DNA of 14,468 bases from an uncultured Lacibacter sp. (GCF_946479605.1 NZ_CAMLGT010000074.1:1-14468); one strand, 5' to 3'. Counted from the stretch's first letter, positions 1 through 8,309 are shown. Translations and numbers: made by a program. Notes: generated by a model not told the origin, from the sequence alone.

Positions 1-2925
1 CCTGAGCAATGGCAACAGCAGGTGCTTGAAAAATTTGTGCAGCAGTTTAACGAACGGATTTTTGAGATGGTGGTTCGTTTTCCCATTGAAACAAAAGAAA
101 AAGATCAGAAATGGGTAAAGCTCACATCGCTTACTATTTCTGCAGATGAGCAGATCGTTGGCTTTCAGTGTACGGTAAAAGATATTTCGGATGAAATGGA
201 AGCCGAATCAAAACTGAAGGAATCAGAAGAACTCGTACAAACACTTTTGAACAATACACACGAAGGTTTTTTTATGGTTGATAGAAACCTGACCATACGT
301 GTTATGAACCGGCCTGCACGTGAAGGAATGGAAATGCGTAGCGGTAAAAAAGTGGAAATTGGTATGCATTTATTGTCTGTCATCCCTGCTGCAGTATTGG
401 AACAGGCAAGAGAAAATTTTGAACGTGTGTTCAAAGGTGAGTATGTGGAGTATGAATCAAAATACGAAACACAAAACGGCACACAATGGCTTCGCATCAG
501 CCATTCGCCAGTGATGGAGAGCGGAAAAGAAATAACAGGTGCAGCAGTTGTTACATCCGATATTACTTCCATCAAACAAAATGAAGAGCGCATTCGTGAT
601 GCTGATCAAAAGATAAGAGCCATGCTTTCAAGTACCGAGGAAGGCTTTTATATGATATCTCCTGAATATAATATTATCATGATCAATGAAGCAGGCAAAA
701 AGATACTGCGTAATGTAGCCGGAAAACCTGTTCGGGAAAATGATCAGATACTTGACTTTATAAGTGAAGAAAGAAAAGATGTGTTTCGTGAAATGGTAGA
801 AAAGGTGATGCGTGGTATAGTGCAGGAAACAGAATCTATGATTGGAACTGAGGATGGCGAGCAATGGTATCACAATACTTATTTTCCTGTACGGAATGAG
901 AAGAACCAGGTAATTGCAGTTTGTATTGCCGCAAAAAATATTACGGAGCGGAAAATGGTTGATCGTGCATGGGAGAAAATACGAGAAGAAAGAGAAGAGT
1001 ATCAGTTCAGGTTACAATCAATTCTTGACAATACGCCACTCATCATGTTTATAAAGGATGTTGAAGGCCGTTATTTGCTCATTAACCAATCATTTAAAGA
1101 TGAATTTTCGCTTACGGAAGAAGAAGTGATCGGTAAAACAGATTTTGATTTTGAGAATGATGAAGATGCAATTCGTTATCGTGAAGCTGATGAAAAAGTT
1201 TTGCGTACGCTGGAACATGTGCAAACAGATGAAACAGTGCAAATGGCCGATGGTGAACACAATTTGCTCATTGTGAAATTTCCGTTGTTTGATAAGGACG
1301 AGATCGTATACGGTGTGGGCGGTATTGCAACAGATATTACTGAACGTGTACAGGCCCGGGAGAAATTGGTAGAAGCAAAGAAAAAAGCAGAAGCGGCGGA
1401 ATTGTTGCAGGAGCAGTTTCTTGCAAACATGAGTCATGAGATCCGTACGCCGCTCAACGGAATTATTGGTATGACCAATGTGCTACAACATACCAGTCTT
1501 GATCATGAGCAGGAAGAATTTGTGCAGATCATCCGTCAATCATCCGACAACCTGTTGATGTTGATCAACGATATTCTTGATCTGTCCAAAATCAAAGCGG
1601 GTAAGCTGGGTGTTGAGCATATTGTGTTTGATCTGCGGAAGATACTTGAACAGGCTGTAGCACCATTCAGGTTAAAAGCAAAAGAAAAAGAAATTGATTT
1701 GCTGCTGGAGGTTCAGGAATTGTTACCCACAGAGTTTTCTGGCGATCCGTTACGTATTACACAGGTGCTTTCAAACCTGTTGAGTAATGCAATGAAGTTT
1801 ACAGAGCAAGGCAGTATTACATTACTCGTGAAGCAGGAAGAGCGTAACGGTAATGAGTGCGTACTCAGTTTTACTGTTCGTGATACAGGTATTGGTATTC
1901 CTCGGGAAAGGCTTGCATCAATTTTCGGAAACTTTGAGCAGGCGGCAACAGAAACAGCAAGAAAATATGGAGGCACCGGCCTTGGTTTATCCATCACAGA
2001 GCAGTTGTGCGGGTTAATGGGTGGTACTGTTCATGTAACTAGTGAGCTGAATAAAGGAACTGAATTTTGTGTAACACTTCCGCTAGTTGTTGTACATGAA
2101 AGTGCTGCAGCGACCAATGACAAAGCGGTAAAAGATGTTCTGCAGATAGGCGAACTGGGCGGAAAAAAAATATTGGTGGCAGAAGACAATGAGATCAACC
2201 AGAAGGTGATCTTTCATGTGTTGCAGCGTGCAGGTATTCATACAACTATTGTAAGTAACGGAAAAGAAGCTGTTGATCTTCTTGAAACAGGCGAGTATTT
2301 TGATTTGATCATTCTCGATCTGCAGATGCCATTGATGAATGGTTTCCAGACAGCCACATATATACGTGAAAAACTTGAATTGTCAACTCCTGTAATTGCC
2401 ATGACTGCCAGTGCACTTCGTAATGAAAAAATGCGCTGCTTTGAGTTGGGTATGAATGAGTATTTGACCAAACCGTTTGTGCCAGCTGATTTGTTCGCAG
2501 TGCTTAGTCGTTTTTTACTGGCACAACCATTGCAGGTAAAACAGCAACAAAAAAAATCGACTGAAAGCGAAGCTGTTTTTTATAACCTTTCGCATTTGTA
2601 TGAAATGGAGGATACAGAATATTTCTGTGAAGTGCTCCAATTGTTCCTCACTACAACACCTGTCATGTTAAGCGAAATACATGAAGCTGTATTGTATGAG
2701 AACTGGGAGCAGGTATATAAAAAAGCACATCGTTTAAAAAGCAGTCTTGGTATTTTGCAAATGAACCTGATGCTTGGCTTGGTAACTACCATTGAACAGC
2801 AGGCGAAAGACGAAAAACAACTTGACTTGATACCAGAAGAACTGAAGCGGGTAAATGAATTATTTGAACTTGTGCGCCCGATGATAGAAGCAGAGCTTGA
2901 AAAAGCTGTGCAAGTGAATAATTGA
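1..2925 (+). CDS. Hybrid sensor histidine kinase, PAS-HisKA-HATPase-REC-Hpt (5' partial)
   Basis: This is a cytoplasmic-type signalling kinase whose reading frame is open to the left window edge, so the true start lies upstream; numbering here begins at the GTG at 22. The order is the end of one PAS/PAC unit (about 1-58), three further PAS units (about 66-185, 195-310, 335-445), a short Lys/Glu/Ala-rich linker, and HisKA with the H box MSHEIRTP (phospho-acceptor His472). The HATPase domain follows, with N box LSNLLSNAMKFT, G1 DTGIGIP (from 621) and G2 GGTGLGL (from 650). A REC domain has acidic residues 721-722, phospho-acceptor Asp766, Thr795 and Lys817. A C-terminal Hpt domain has His903 in KAHRLKSS. 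No membrane segment is visible in the part present. It can therefore run His-Asp-His transfer internally and pass phosphate to another REC protein; the REC gene 26 bases downstream is the natural partner. The PAS ligand is unknown. Confidence 0.96.
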   Translation, partial: PEQWQQQVLEKFVQQFNERIFEMVVRFPIETKEKDQKWVKLTSLTISADEQIVGFQCTVKDISDEMEAESKLKESEELVQTLLNNTHEGFFMVDRNLTIRVMNRPAREGMEMRSGKKVEIGMHLLSVIPAAVLEQARENFERVFKGEYVEYESKYETQNGTQWLRISHSPVMESGKEITGAAVVTSDITSIKQNEERIRDADQKIRAMLSSTEEGFYMISPEYNIIMINEAGKKILRNVAGKPVRENDQILDFISEERKDVFREMVEKVMRGIVQETESMIGTEDGEQWYHNTYFPVRNEKNQVIAVCIAAKNITERKMVDRAWEKIREEREEYQFRLQSILDNTPLIMFIKDVEGRYLLINQSFKDEFSLTEEEVIGKTDFDFENDEDAIRYREADEKVLRTLEHVQTDETVQMADGEHNLLIVKFPLFDKDEIVYGVGGIATDITERVQAREKLVEAKKKAEAAELLQEQFLANMSHEIRTPLNGIIGMTNVLQHTSLDHEQEEFVQIIRQSSDNLLMLINDILDLSKIKAGKLGVEHIVFDLRKILEQAVAPFRLKAKEKEIDLLLEVQELLPTEFSGDPLRITQVLSNLLSNAMKFTEQGSITLLVKQEERNGNECVLSFTVRDTGIGIPRERLASIFGNFEQAATETARKYGGTGLGLSITEQLCGLMGGTVHVTSELNKGTEFCVTLPLVVVHESAAATNDKAVKDVLQIGELGGKKILVAEDNEINQKVIFHVLQRAGIHTTIVSNGKEAVDLLETGEYFDLIILDLQMPLMNGFQTATYIREKLELSTPVIAMTASALRNEKMRCFELGMNEYLTKPFVPADLFAVLSRFLLAQPLQVKQQQKKSTESEAVFYNLSHLYEMEDTEYFCEVLQLFLTTTPVMLSEIHEAVLYENWEQVYKKAHRLKSSLGILQMNLMLGLVTTIEQQAKDEKQLDLIPEELKRVNELFELVRPMIEAELEKAVQVNN

Positions 2926-2951
2926 AACTATGATAACTTAAATACAAACAA

Positions 2952-3314
2952 ATGAAAATCCTTGTAGCAGAAGACGAACCGATCATGTTAAAAACAATAG
3001 CCCTTCGTTTGCGTAAAGATGGGTATGATGTGATTACTGTTGACAATGGGCGTGAAGCAATTGAACAGATCGATCAGCAAAATCCTGATCTCATTATTAC
3101 CGATATTATGATGCCCTATTCATCAGGTCTTGAAATAGTTGGAAAAGTAAAAGCGCCGGGGCAACGGAATATTCCTGTTATTGTACTAAGTGCAATGGGC
3201 CAGGAGAATGTTGTTGTGGAAGCATTTAATCTTGGAGCTGATGATTATATAACAAAACCTTTCAGTCCCAATGAACTTTCAATGCGTGTAAAACGTCTTG
3301 CAAAAACAGCATAA
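2952..3314 (+). CDS. Stand-alone response regulator (REC domain only)
   Basis: This 120-residue protein is a single CheY-like receiver domain with no DNA-binding or enzymatic output domain. Visible hallmarks are the acidic pair Glu7/Asp8, phospho-acceptor Asp51 in ITDIMMP, the switch Ser80 in VLSAM, and Lys102 in YITKPF. The length is normal for a single-domain receiver. It starts 26 bases after the hybrid kinase stop and is followed closely by the HEAT-repeat and glycosyltransferase genes, so co-transcription is likely. It probably receives phosphate from the kinase Hpt domain and acts by protein-protein contact. The proximity of the HEAT-repeat membrane protein makes that a plausible target, but nothing in the sequence proves the contact. 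The ATG at 2952 begins exactly at the conserved first beta strand (MKILVAEDE), supporting the start. Confidence 0.95.
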   Translation: MKILVAEDEPIMLKTIALRLRKDGYDVITVDNGREAIEQIDQQNPDLIITDIMMPYSSGLEIVGKVKAPGQRNIPVIVLSAMGQENVVVEAFNLGADDYITKPFSPNELSMRVKRLAKTA

Positions 3315-3372
3315 GCACACTTGCAAGCAGCATGTTGTTTGCTTTAACTGCATTGCCTTAATTTTATGTTTT

Positions 3373-4503
3373 ATGCAGCCTGGGTTGGTATTCGGTTACA
3401 TCAGATTTTATTTACTGGATGCAGTTGTTGATCCGTTGCAGCTGCTTTCGGTCACCCTTTTTTTTGTTTGCATCATCGCAGGCGTAGTTTTGTTCATTCT
3501 TCTCTATCTGATACGACGTACAGGCCGCAGCATACACCGCAGAAGTTTACGGGAACAATTCAGTAATTCCATCAGCGAACTGACTCTTTGCGAAACCGGT
3601 GAGGAACTACAATTGTTTCTTCAGCAACCCGATACGCAAAAGATCACCACACTATTGCAACATGATGCATTTGCCCGCCGTGTAATGATTACAGAGCTGC
3701 TTAAAACAGTGAAGGGTATGAGTGGCAACGCTGCTGCAAATGTTTGCTGGTTTTATGAGCAGACAGGATTACAGAATGATTCGCTGTTTCGTTTACAGAA
3801 AGGCGCATGGCATGTAAAAGCAAGGGCTATCCAGGAATTAAGCGGTCTACGTCAGAATAAATACATTACAAAAATTTACCGTCATACCAATAACTCCAAT
3901 GAATTGGTGCGTAATGAAGCACGTACGGCTGTGGTGAAACTTACCGGGTTTGAAGGATTACGTTTTCTGGATGTAGCTACTTATCCGTTAACAGAATGGC
4001 AGCAGTTGTGTTTGCTGCATGAATTATCGTTACACAGTAACCGCTCCTTTGATGGTGTGCAACGTTGGTTGCAATCGCCCAACAGCAGTGTGGCGGAGTT
4101 TGCATTACGTTTAGTGGAAGTGTATCATCTTCATAACGATTATCCCCATGTGGTACTCAGCTTAAAGCATGCTGTAAAGTCTGTTCGTAAAAAAGCAATA
4201 ACAGCTTTAAAAGAAATTTATCATCCTGCTGTAAATCAAATCCTGGTTGAAATATTTCCGCAGCAGGATGCAGATGTGCAAATACTGATCTTGCAATTCC
4301 TAAAAGAGTTTGGTACTGAGGGTGAACAAGCTTTTCTGTTACAGCAAATGCATCATGAGCAACAGGAACTTAAAGTAGCTGCAGCAAGAGCTGTTTATCA
4401 TACACAGCCTGAAGCAGAACAATTGATAATGCAAGAGGTGAATGCAGGTACTTATCCATGGACAGTGCTGTTGCCACAATTAAAGCAGGAGGTAGCATTA
4501 TGA
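3373..4503 (+). CDS. Membrane-anchored HEAT-repeat protein
   Basis: This protein of about 376 residues has one strong N-terminal membrane segment (about residues 21-47) followed by a basic stretch (RRTGRSIHRR) and a large, mainly helical soluble region. That region contains repeated pairs of amphipathic helices of HEAT type, clearest in the C-terminal half (for example KSVRKKAITALKEIY and ADVQILILQFLKEFG). By the positive-inside rule the repeat domain should be cytoplasmic. HEAT repeats bind proteins; no catalytic motif is seen. The frame also opens from a TTG at 3298 that overlaps the receiver gene. I chose the ATG at 3373 because the added 25 residues are Cys/His-rich and unlike a membrane-protein N-terminus. 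The stop overlaps the glycosyltransferase start as ATGA, implying coupled expression. It is probably a scaffold or regulator of that synthase, by context only. Confidence 0.85.
   Translation: MQPGLVFGYIRFYLLDAVVDPLQLLSVTLFFVCIIAGVVLFILLYLIRRTGRSIHRRSLREQFSNSISELTLCETGEELQLFLQQPDTQKITTLLQHDAFARRVMITELLKTVKGMSGNAAANVCWFYEQTGLQNDSLFRLQKGAWHVKARAIQELSGLRQNKYITKIYRHTNNSNELVRNEARTAVVKLTGFEGLRFLDVATYPLTEWQQLCLLHELSLHSNRSFDGVQRWLQSPNSSVAEFALRLVEVYHLHNDYPHVVLSLKHAVKSVRKKAITALKEIYHPAVNQILVEIFPQQDADVQILILQFLKEFGTEGEQAFLLQQMHHEQQELKVAAARAVYHTQPEAEQLIMQEVNAGTYPWTVLLPQLKQEVAL
4487..4492 (+). promoter_or_regulatory. Shine-Dalgarno-like AGGAGG before the glycosyltransferase
   Basis: AGGAGG lies seven bases before the ATG at 4500, inside the end of the HEAT-repeat gene. 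It supports the 4500 start over the upstream in-frame start at 4458, which would add 14 residues. Strong Shine-Dalgarno sites are uncommon in Bacteroidota, and these bases also encode Gln-Glu-Val of the upstream protein, so the match could be partly coincidental. Confidence 0.5.
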
Positions 4504-5927
4504 ACTGGCAGCAATTTCTTGTTGATCTGTTAACCTGGTTTATTTTTCTTTATTCCGTTGTGTTGCTGTTGTTCTATATTTTCATTGCCTTTTATTCCAT
4601 TGGTGAAACACGACGTTATATCCGTAAAAGCAGTTTTACTGATTATTCAATCATGGCTGTGTCAGAGCATACACCATCTATCAGTATTCTTGCGCCTGCA
4701 TATAATGAAGGTGCCACCATCATTGAAAATGTGCGATCGTTGTTAAACATCCATTACAATAACATGGAGGTGATTGTGTTGAATGATGGCAGCAAAGATG
4801 ATTCCATGCAAAAGCTGATGGATGCATACCAACTTGTGGAAGTGCCTTATGTTTTTACAGCACATATTGCAACCAAACCGGTGCGTGCTATTTACAGAAG
4901 CAGTAATCCTGTATATAAAAAACTGCTGGTGGTAGATAAACAGAACGGCGGTAAAGCAGATGCGTTAAATGTAGGGATCAATATTGCATCCAACGATATT
5001 CTTGTTTGTATTGATGTGGATTGTATTCTTGAGCAGGATGCCATGTTGAAACTGATCAAACCTTTTTTGGAAGAAAAAGAAAAAAGGGTGATCGCTACAG
5101 GTGGTGTGGTGCGTATTGCCAATTCATGCGAAGTGAAAGATGGAAAAATCATTCGTGTGCATTTGCCAGAAGAGTTTATTCCAAGAGTTCAGACATTAGA
5201 ATATATCCGTGCTTTTTTATTAGGACGAATGGCTTGGAGCAGGTTAAATGGTTTATTGCTCATCTCCGGTGCATTTGGTGCATTTGATCGGGAGATCGCT
5301 ATCAAAGCTGGTGGTTACGACCATAACACGGTTGGTGAGGATATGGAATTGGTTGTGCGTATGCGCCGTTATATGGAAGAGAAGAAGATCCCTTACAAAG
5401 TGGCATACATTCCTGATCCGCTTTGCTGGACAGAAGCACCCGCAAGTTTTAAAATTCTTGGCCGCCAGCGTAACAGGTGGACAAGAGGAACCATTGAAAC
5501 ACTAAAGTTGCACAGGAAAATGTTCTTTAATCCTTCCTATGGTGTGTTGGGTATGTTGAGTTATCCGTATTGGTTCTTTTTTGAATTTCTTGCACCACTG
5601 ATCGAGTTTATTGGTCTTGTAGCCTTTCTTGTGTTTGCAGCACTTGGATTAATGGATTGGTCATTCTTTTTTGCATTGTTCTTTTTCATCCTGAGTTTTG
5701 GTTTTCTCTATTCAGTTTTTGCAATTCTTATGGAAGTACTTACCTACAATCAATACCGTAAACGCAAAGAGATTTTCAGCTTAATACTGACTGCATTTTT
5801 AGAACCTTTTATTTTCCACCCCTTTGTTGTCTGGAGTGCTGTGCGTGGAAATATTGATCTGTTGCGTAAGAAAAAATCATGGGGCGAAATGACAAGACAA
5901 GGATTTGCAGGGAAAAAGAAAACTTAA
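4500..5927 (+). CDS. Processive family 2 glycosyltransferase (polysaccharide synthase-like)
   Basis: This 475-residue inner-membrane GT2 enzyme resembles the BcsA/PgaC/hyaluronan-synthase group, which polymerise a beta-linked polysaccharide from a nucleotide sugar and export it. An N-terminal membrane segment (about 8-34) precedes the cytoplasmic GT-A domain with PAYNE (66-70), NDGS (Asp96), NGGKADALN (149-157), DVD (Asp172, Asp174), GED (Glu280/Asp281) and the processive-synthase signature QRNRW (323-327). C-terminal hydrophobic segments span about 355-384, 388-413 and 425-448. The chain ends soon after the last segment and has no C-terminal PilZ domain, so direct c-di-GMP control of the BcsA kind is not evident. 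It overlaps the HEAT gene by four bases and converges on the yaiO-like gene. Substrate and product cannot be read from sequence; glucose, GlcNAc or another sugar are all possible. Confidence 0.93.
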   Translation: MNWQQFLVDLLTWFIFLYSVVLLLFYIFIAFYSIGETRRYIRKSSFTDYSIMAVSEHTPSISILAPAYNEGATIIENVRSLLNIHYNNMEVIVLNDGSKDDSMQKLMDAYQLVEVPYVFTAHIATKPVRAIYRSSNPVYKKLLVVDKQNGGKADALNVGINIASNDILVCIDVDCILEQDAMLKLIKPFLEEKEKRVIATGGVVRIANSCEVKDGKIIRVHLPEEFIPRVQTLEYIRAFLLGRMAWSRLNGLLLISGAFGAFDREIAIKAGGYDHNTVGEDMELVVRMRRYMEEKKIPYKVAYIPDPLCWTEAPASFKILGRQRNRWTRGTIETLKLHRKMFFNPSYGVLGMLSYPYWFFFEFLAPLIEFIGLVAFLVFAALGLMDWSFFFALFFFILSFGFLYSVFAILMEVLTYNQYRKRKEIFSLILTAFLEPFIFHPFVVWSAVRGNIDLLRKKKSWGEMTRQGFAGKKKT

Positions 5928-6706
5928 AATCTTCTTCCATACCCCACTGAACCGTACAATTGGTTGCCAAATGCAGAAGGTTTGTATTCATCTCTTGAAT
6001 AGCCAATTGAAAACAACAGCAGGTTTTTTTGTTTTAACGATGCTCTTACACCTGCAATAACACGGTTTGAATATAAGCGTTGATTTGTTGTGAACTGGAT
6101 ATTTCTTGTTTCATCAGGCGAAACACCTGTGCCATATTGCAGCCATACATAATCATTCATTTCACCAAAATACCTGCGTACTGTAAACAAACCTGCAAAG
6201 TTGAAACCATTGTTATCGCTCATAAAACTTCGTGCCTGTAAAAACCAATTGCCGGTGTAATAGCCAATACCTGCAACACCTATCAACAGGCTTTTGTCAA
6301 AATACAGGTAACGGAAGCCTCCTTCCAGTTCAATTGCTTTGGGAATATTTACATACAATGAATAACCTGTACGAAATTTTGGAAACACCGGCATGTTTGC
6401 TGAATAACCAATGCCAGCATAACTGTATACTTTCTTTGAAAATTTAGGGTAAGCTTCCAGTTCGCCCTGCCAGCCATTTTGCGAAAGACGGTTGGCATAA
6501 TTCAGCCGGCCAATGATCGCTGCTTTTTTTGTTTCATGTTTATATTCAAACCCTGTAATATGCCAGTCGCTTGCAAACTGTTTGTCAAAATGAAAATACT
6601 CGTACTGAAGAGTGAGGGTATTTTTGAAAGACGTACTGTCTGTTTGCTGTGCAGCAGCAAACAATGGCAGCAAAAACAAAAGGTATAAGGCAAAATAGTT
6701 TCTCAT
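5924..6706 (-). CDS. yaiO: YaiO-family outer-membrane beta-barrel protein
   Basis: This 260-residue protein starts with a clear signal peptide (MRNYFALYLLFLLPLFAAAQ, cleavage likely before the Gln pair). The rest alternates aromatic and polar residues in about a dozen beta strands and ends in the aromatic C-terminus GYGRRF, as expected for an outer-membrane barrel. The pattern YSYAGIGYS, VFPKFRTGYSLY, PKAIELEGGFRYL is what I recognise from the YaiO family. In E. coli, yaiO lies beside the glycosyltransferase gene yaiP, and here it again adjoins a GT2 gene, so a part in polysaccharide export or anchoring is a reasonable inference. The frame continues 78 residues upstream of the chosen ATG, but that extension would bury the signal peptide. 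Its stop shares bases with the convergent glycosyltransferase stop. It follows the 7-helix gene by 82 bases on the same strand. Confidence 0.85.
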   Translation of the reverse strand: MRNYFALYLLFLLPLFAAAQQTDSTSFKNTLTLQYEYFHFDKQFASDWHITGFEYKHETKKAAIIGRLNYANRLSQNGWQGELEAYPKFSKKVYSYAGIGYSANMPVFPKFRTGYSLYVNIPKAIELEGGFRYLYFDKSLLIGVAGIGYYTGNWFLQARSFMSDNNGFNFAGLFTVRRYFGEMNDYVWLQYGTGVSPDETRNIQFTTNQRLYSNRVIAGVRASLKQKNLLLFSIGYSRDEYKPSAFGNQLYGSVGYGRRF

Positions 6707-6788
6707 ATACTGATGACGGAATGCATAAAGATAATTGTTATCCTGCAACTGCTTTGTAGTAGGAAATAGTGAATACAGAGAATATGCT

Positions 6789-7511
6789 TTAGAACCGAAC
6801 AAACCAGTCGCAGAAATTACGCCAGAACTCAAACTTGTAAAAGGTAAATACAGAAATATGATAGAGCAGCAGGAGGAGTAACACAAAGGGGAATACATTC
6901 CATCGCTTATGCGATCGCCAATCCCAGATGCAAAGGCCAATCAGCATCAGGTCGGCCAGGAGGAATCCGGCAAAAGGTGCCATTGGATTGTCTTCAATTG
7001 TGGGCATATAATCCAGGATGCCTCTGAAATGAATATGTATCAGGCGGTCGGTAACAGGTGTAAACATAGTAAATGCTGTACCGATCATATAACGGGCATG
7101 AATAGTTGATTTTTTTCTGTGATAAATAGCAAGGCCATACAATAGAGCGAAAGCGACAAGCGCATTAAATGCCAATGCCACAAAAAAATAGTCCATACTA
7201 CCAAGCTGTGGCACAAACGATAGCTGGTATTTTAAAAGATCAAGTGTTGTAAAGATCATGAACGGCACTAACAGATAGGATGATTTGCCAACAGTCCTGT
7301 GCAGCTTTGTTTGTTTTTTGCGGATGAGGTAAGGCTGCACAATCAACATCAGGCACCAGAAAGTTAGAGCAATGCCATGCAGATGCATCCTGTAATTCTT
7401 TTGCTCAAACAGTTTGGTGAAATAGGTGACCCAGAATCCAGCGATCACAAAAAGAAAGAAACCTATAAAGTAAAAATGACTCTTCTGGAAAATTGTTTTC
7501 TCAAGCTTCAT
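6789..7511 (-). CDS. Seven-helix His-rich membrane protein, function unknown
   Basis: This 240-residue integral membrane protein has about seven hydrophobic segments (roughly 12-31, 45-63, 77-95, 106-130, 140-160, 178-196, 204-224). I do not recognise a characterised family. The layout HLHG (43-46), a Trp at 52, Gln59 and LHRTVG (70-75) recalls the uncharacterised DUF2306-type predicted membrane proteins, in which paired histidines near helix ends could bind haem or metal. Further histidines are 131, 138, 159 and 161. The 98 bases before the ATG separate it from the Fnr-like gene on the same strand and could hold its own promoter. It may be co-transcribed with the yaiO-like gene 82 bases downstream. 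No link to either the polysaccharide or the nitrite genes can be shown. Confidence 0.75.
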   Translation of the reverse strand: MKLEKTIFQKSHFYFIGFFLFVIAGFWVTYFTKLFEQKNYRMHLHGIALTFWCLMLIVQPYLIRKKQTKLHRTVGKSSYLLVPFMIFTTLDLLKYQLSFVPQLGSMDYFFVALAFNALVAFALLYGLAIYHRKKSTIHARYMIGTAFTMFTPVTDRLIHIHFRGILDYMPTIEDNPMAPFAGFLLADLMLIGLCIWDWRSHKRWNVFPFVLLLLLLYHISVFTFYKFEFWRNFCDWFVRF

Positions 7512-7609
7512 AACAGTTGGTCGTACAGTTTATACGCTAACGGACAAGATACAAATCTGGCTGAGAATAAATACAGTCTTTATGGATTGTTTATGTAGCC
7601 AACAACACA

Positions 7610-8299
7610 TCAGCTTTGCTCCATATACTCATGCAGCAGCGTGGCATTTACGATCTGCGTTTTTTTACCATCGGTTCGTATGGCTTTTTCAGCAACCAGT
7701 TCGTTCATGATGCGGAATAACGATTCGTATGTTGTGCCTGTGTAAGAAGCAAGATCCTGTCTGCTGATGGAAAGATGAATGTAACCATCTTTGTCTTTCC
7801 CGAATTTTTTTTCCAGGTAAAGCAAGGCATTGGCGATACGGCCTTTTACATTCATGTGGGCCAGGTTGCGCATACGTTTTTCTGATTCTTTCAGCTCTGC
7901 AGCAAAAAACATCAACAGGTTATATTGAAAATCAGGGTTTGTGCGGAGTGTGCTGTTGAAAAAGGAAAGATCAATATAGCAAACATCTGTAGGCTCCATA
8001 GCAGTACCTGAAACGGGATAAAATTCATCATCACCTAATCCACGATGACCAACAATATCGCCATCTTTTGCAATGCGTAGAATCAGTTCTTTCTCGTTAC
8101 CCCAGCGTTTGTGCACTTTCACCAATCCTTTATTAATAAAGTACATGCCTGTTACTTTTTCTCCTTCCGTAAAAAGCTGTTCTCCTTTTTTAAAATGAAA
8201 ACTTTTTCTGTTGGCATCAAGTGCTGGCAGCCAGTCTGGCTGGCATTGTCTGCACATGCTGCAACTTTTCAGATCGCAATTCTTTTTGTTAAGCTTCAT
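7610..8299 (-). CDS. Crp/Fnr-family transcription regulator with FNR-like cysteines
   Basis: This 229-residue protein has the normal Crp/Fnr layout: an N-terminal cysteine segment, a cyclic-nucleotide-like beta roll (about 30-115), a long dimer helix (about 118-145) and a winged helix-turn-helix (about 165-225). Cys8, Cys13, Cys16 and Cys19 precede the roll, and Cys107 in TDVCYIDL aligns by eye with E. coli FNR Cys122 in SMVCEIPF. FNR binds [4Fe-4S] through three N-terminal cysteines plus Cys122, so oxygen or NO sensing by an iron-sulfur cluster is plausible; the spacing C-X4-C-X2-C-X2-C differs from FNR's. The recognition helix region TTYESLFRI keeps the Glu and Arg of the FNR ETISR motif but not its Ser. 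It lies 56 bases downstream of cobA on the same strand and next to the divergent nirB cluster, its likely target. Confidence 0.92.
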   Translation of the reverse strand: MKLNKKNCDLKSCSMCRQCQPDWLPALDANRKSFHFKKGEQLFTEGEKVTGMYFINKGLVKVHKRWGNEKELILRIAKDGDIVGHRGLGDDEFYPVSGTAMEPTDVCYIDLSFFNSTLRTNPDFQYNLLMFFAAELKESEKRMRNLAHMNVKGRIANALLYLEKKFGKDKDGYIHLSISRQDLASYTGTTYESLFRIMNELVAEKAIRTDGKKTQIVNATLLHEYMEQS

Positions 8300-8309
8300 G
8301 GCCGGTTAT

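Noticed and set aside
165..593. 142-codon minus-strand open frame inside the kinase gene
   Set aside because: Antisense shadow of PAS-coding sequence with no recognisable domain or start signal.
3298..3372. TTG-initiated extension of the HEAT-repeat protein overlapping the receiver gene
   Set aside because: The 25 extra residues are Cys/His-rich, overlap the receiver gene end and are unlike a signal anchor; the ATG at 3373 fits better, although the TTG cannot be excluded.
6707..6940. 78-residue extension of the YaiO-family protein
   Set aside because: It would place a long, odd sequence before a perfect signal peptide and overlaps the end of the seven-helix gene.
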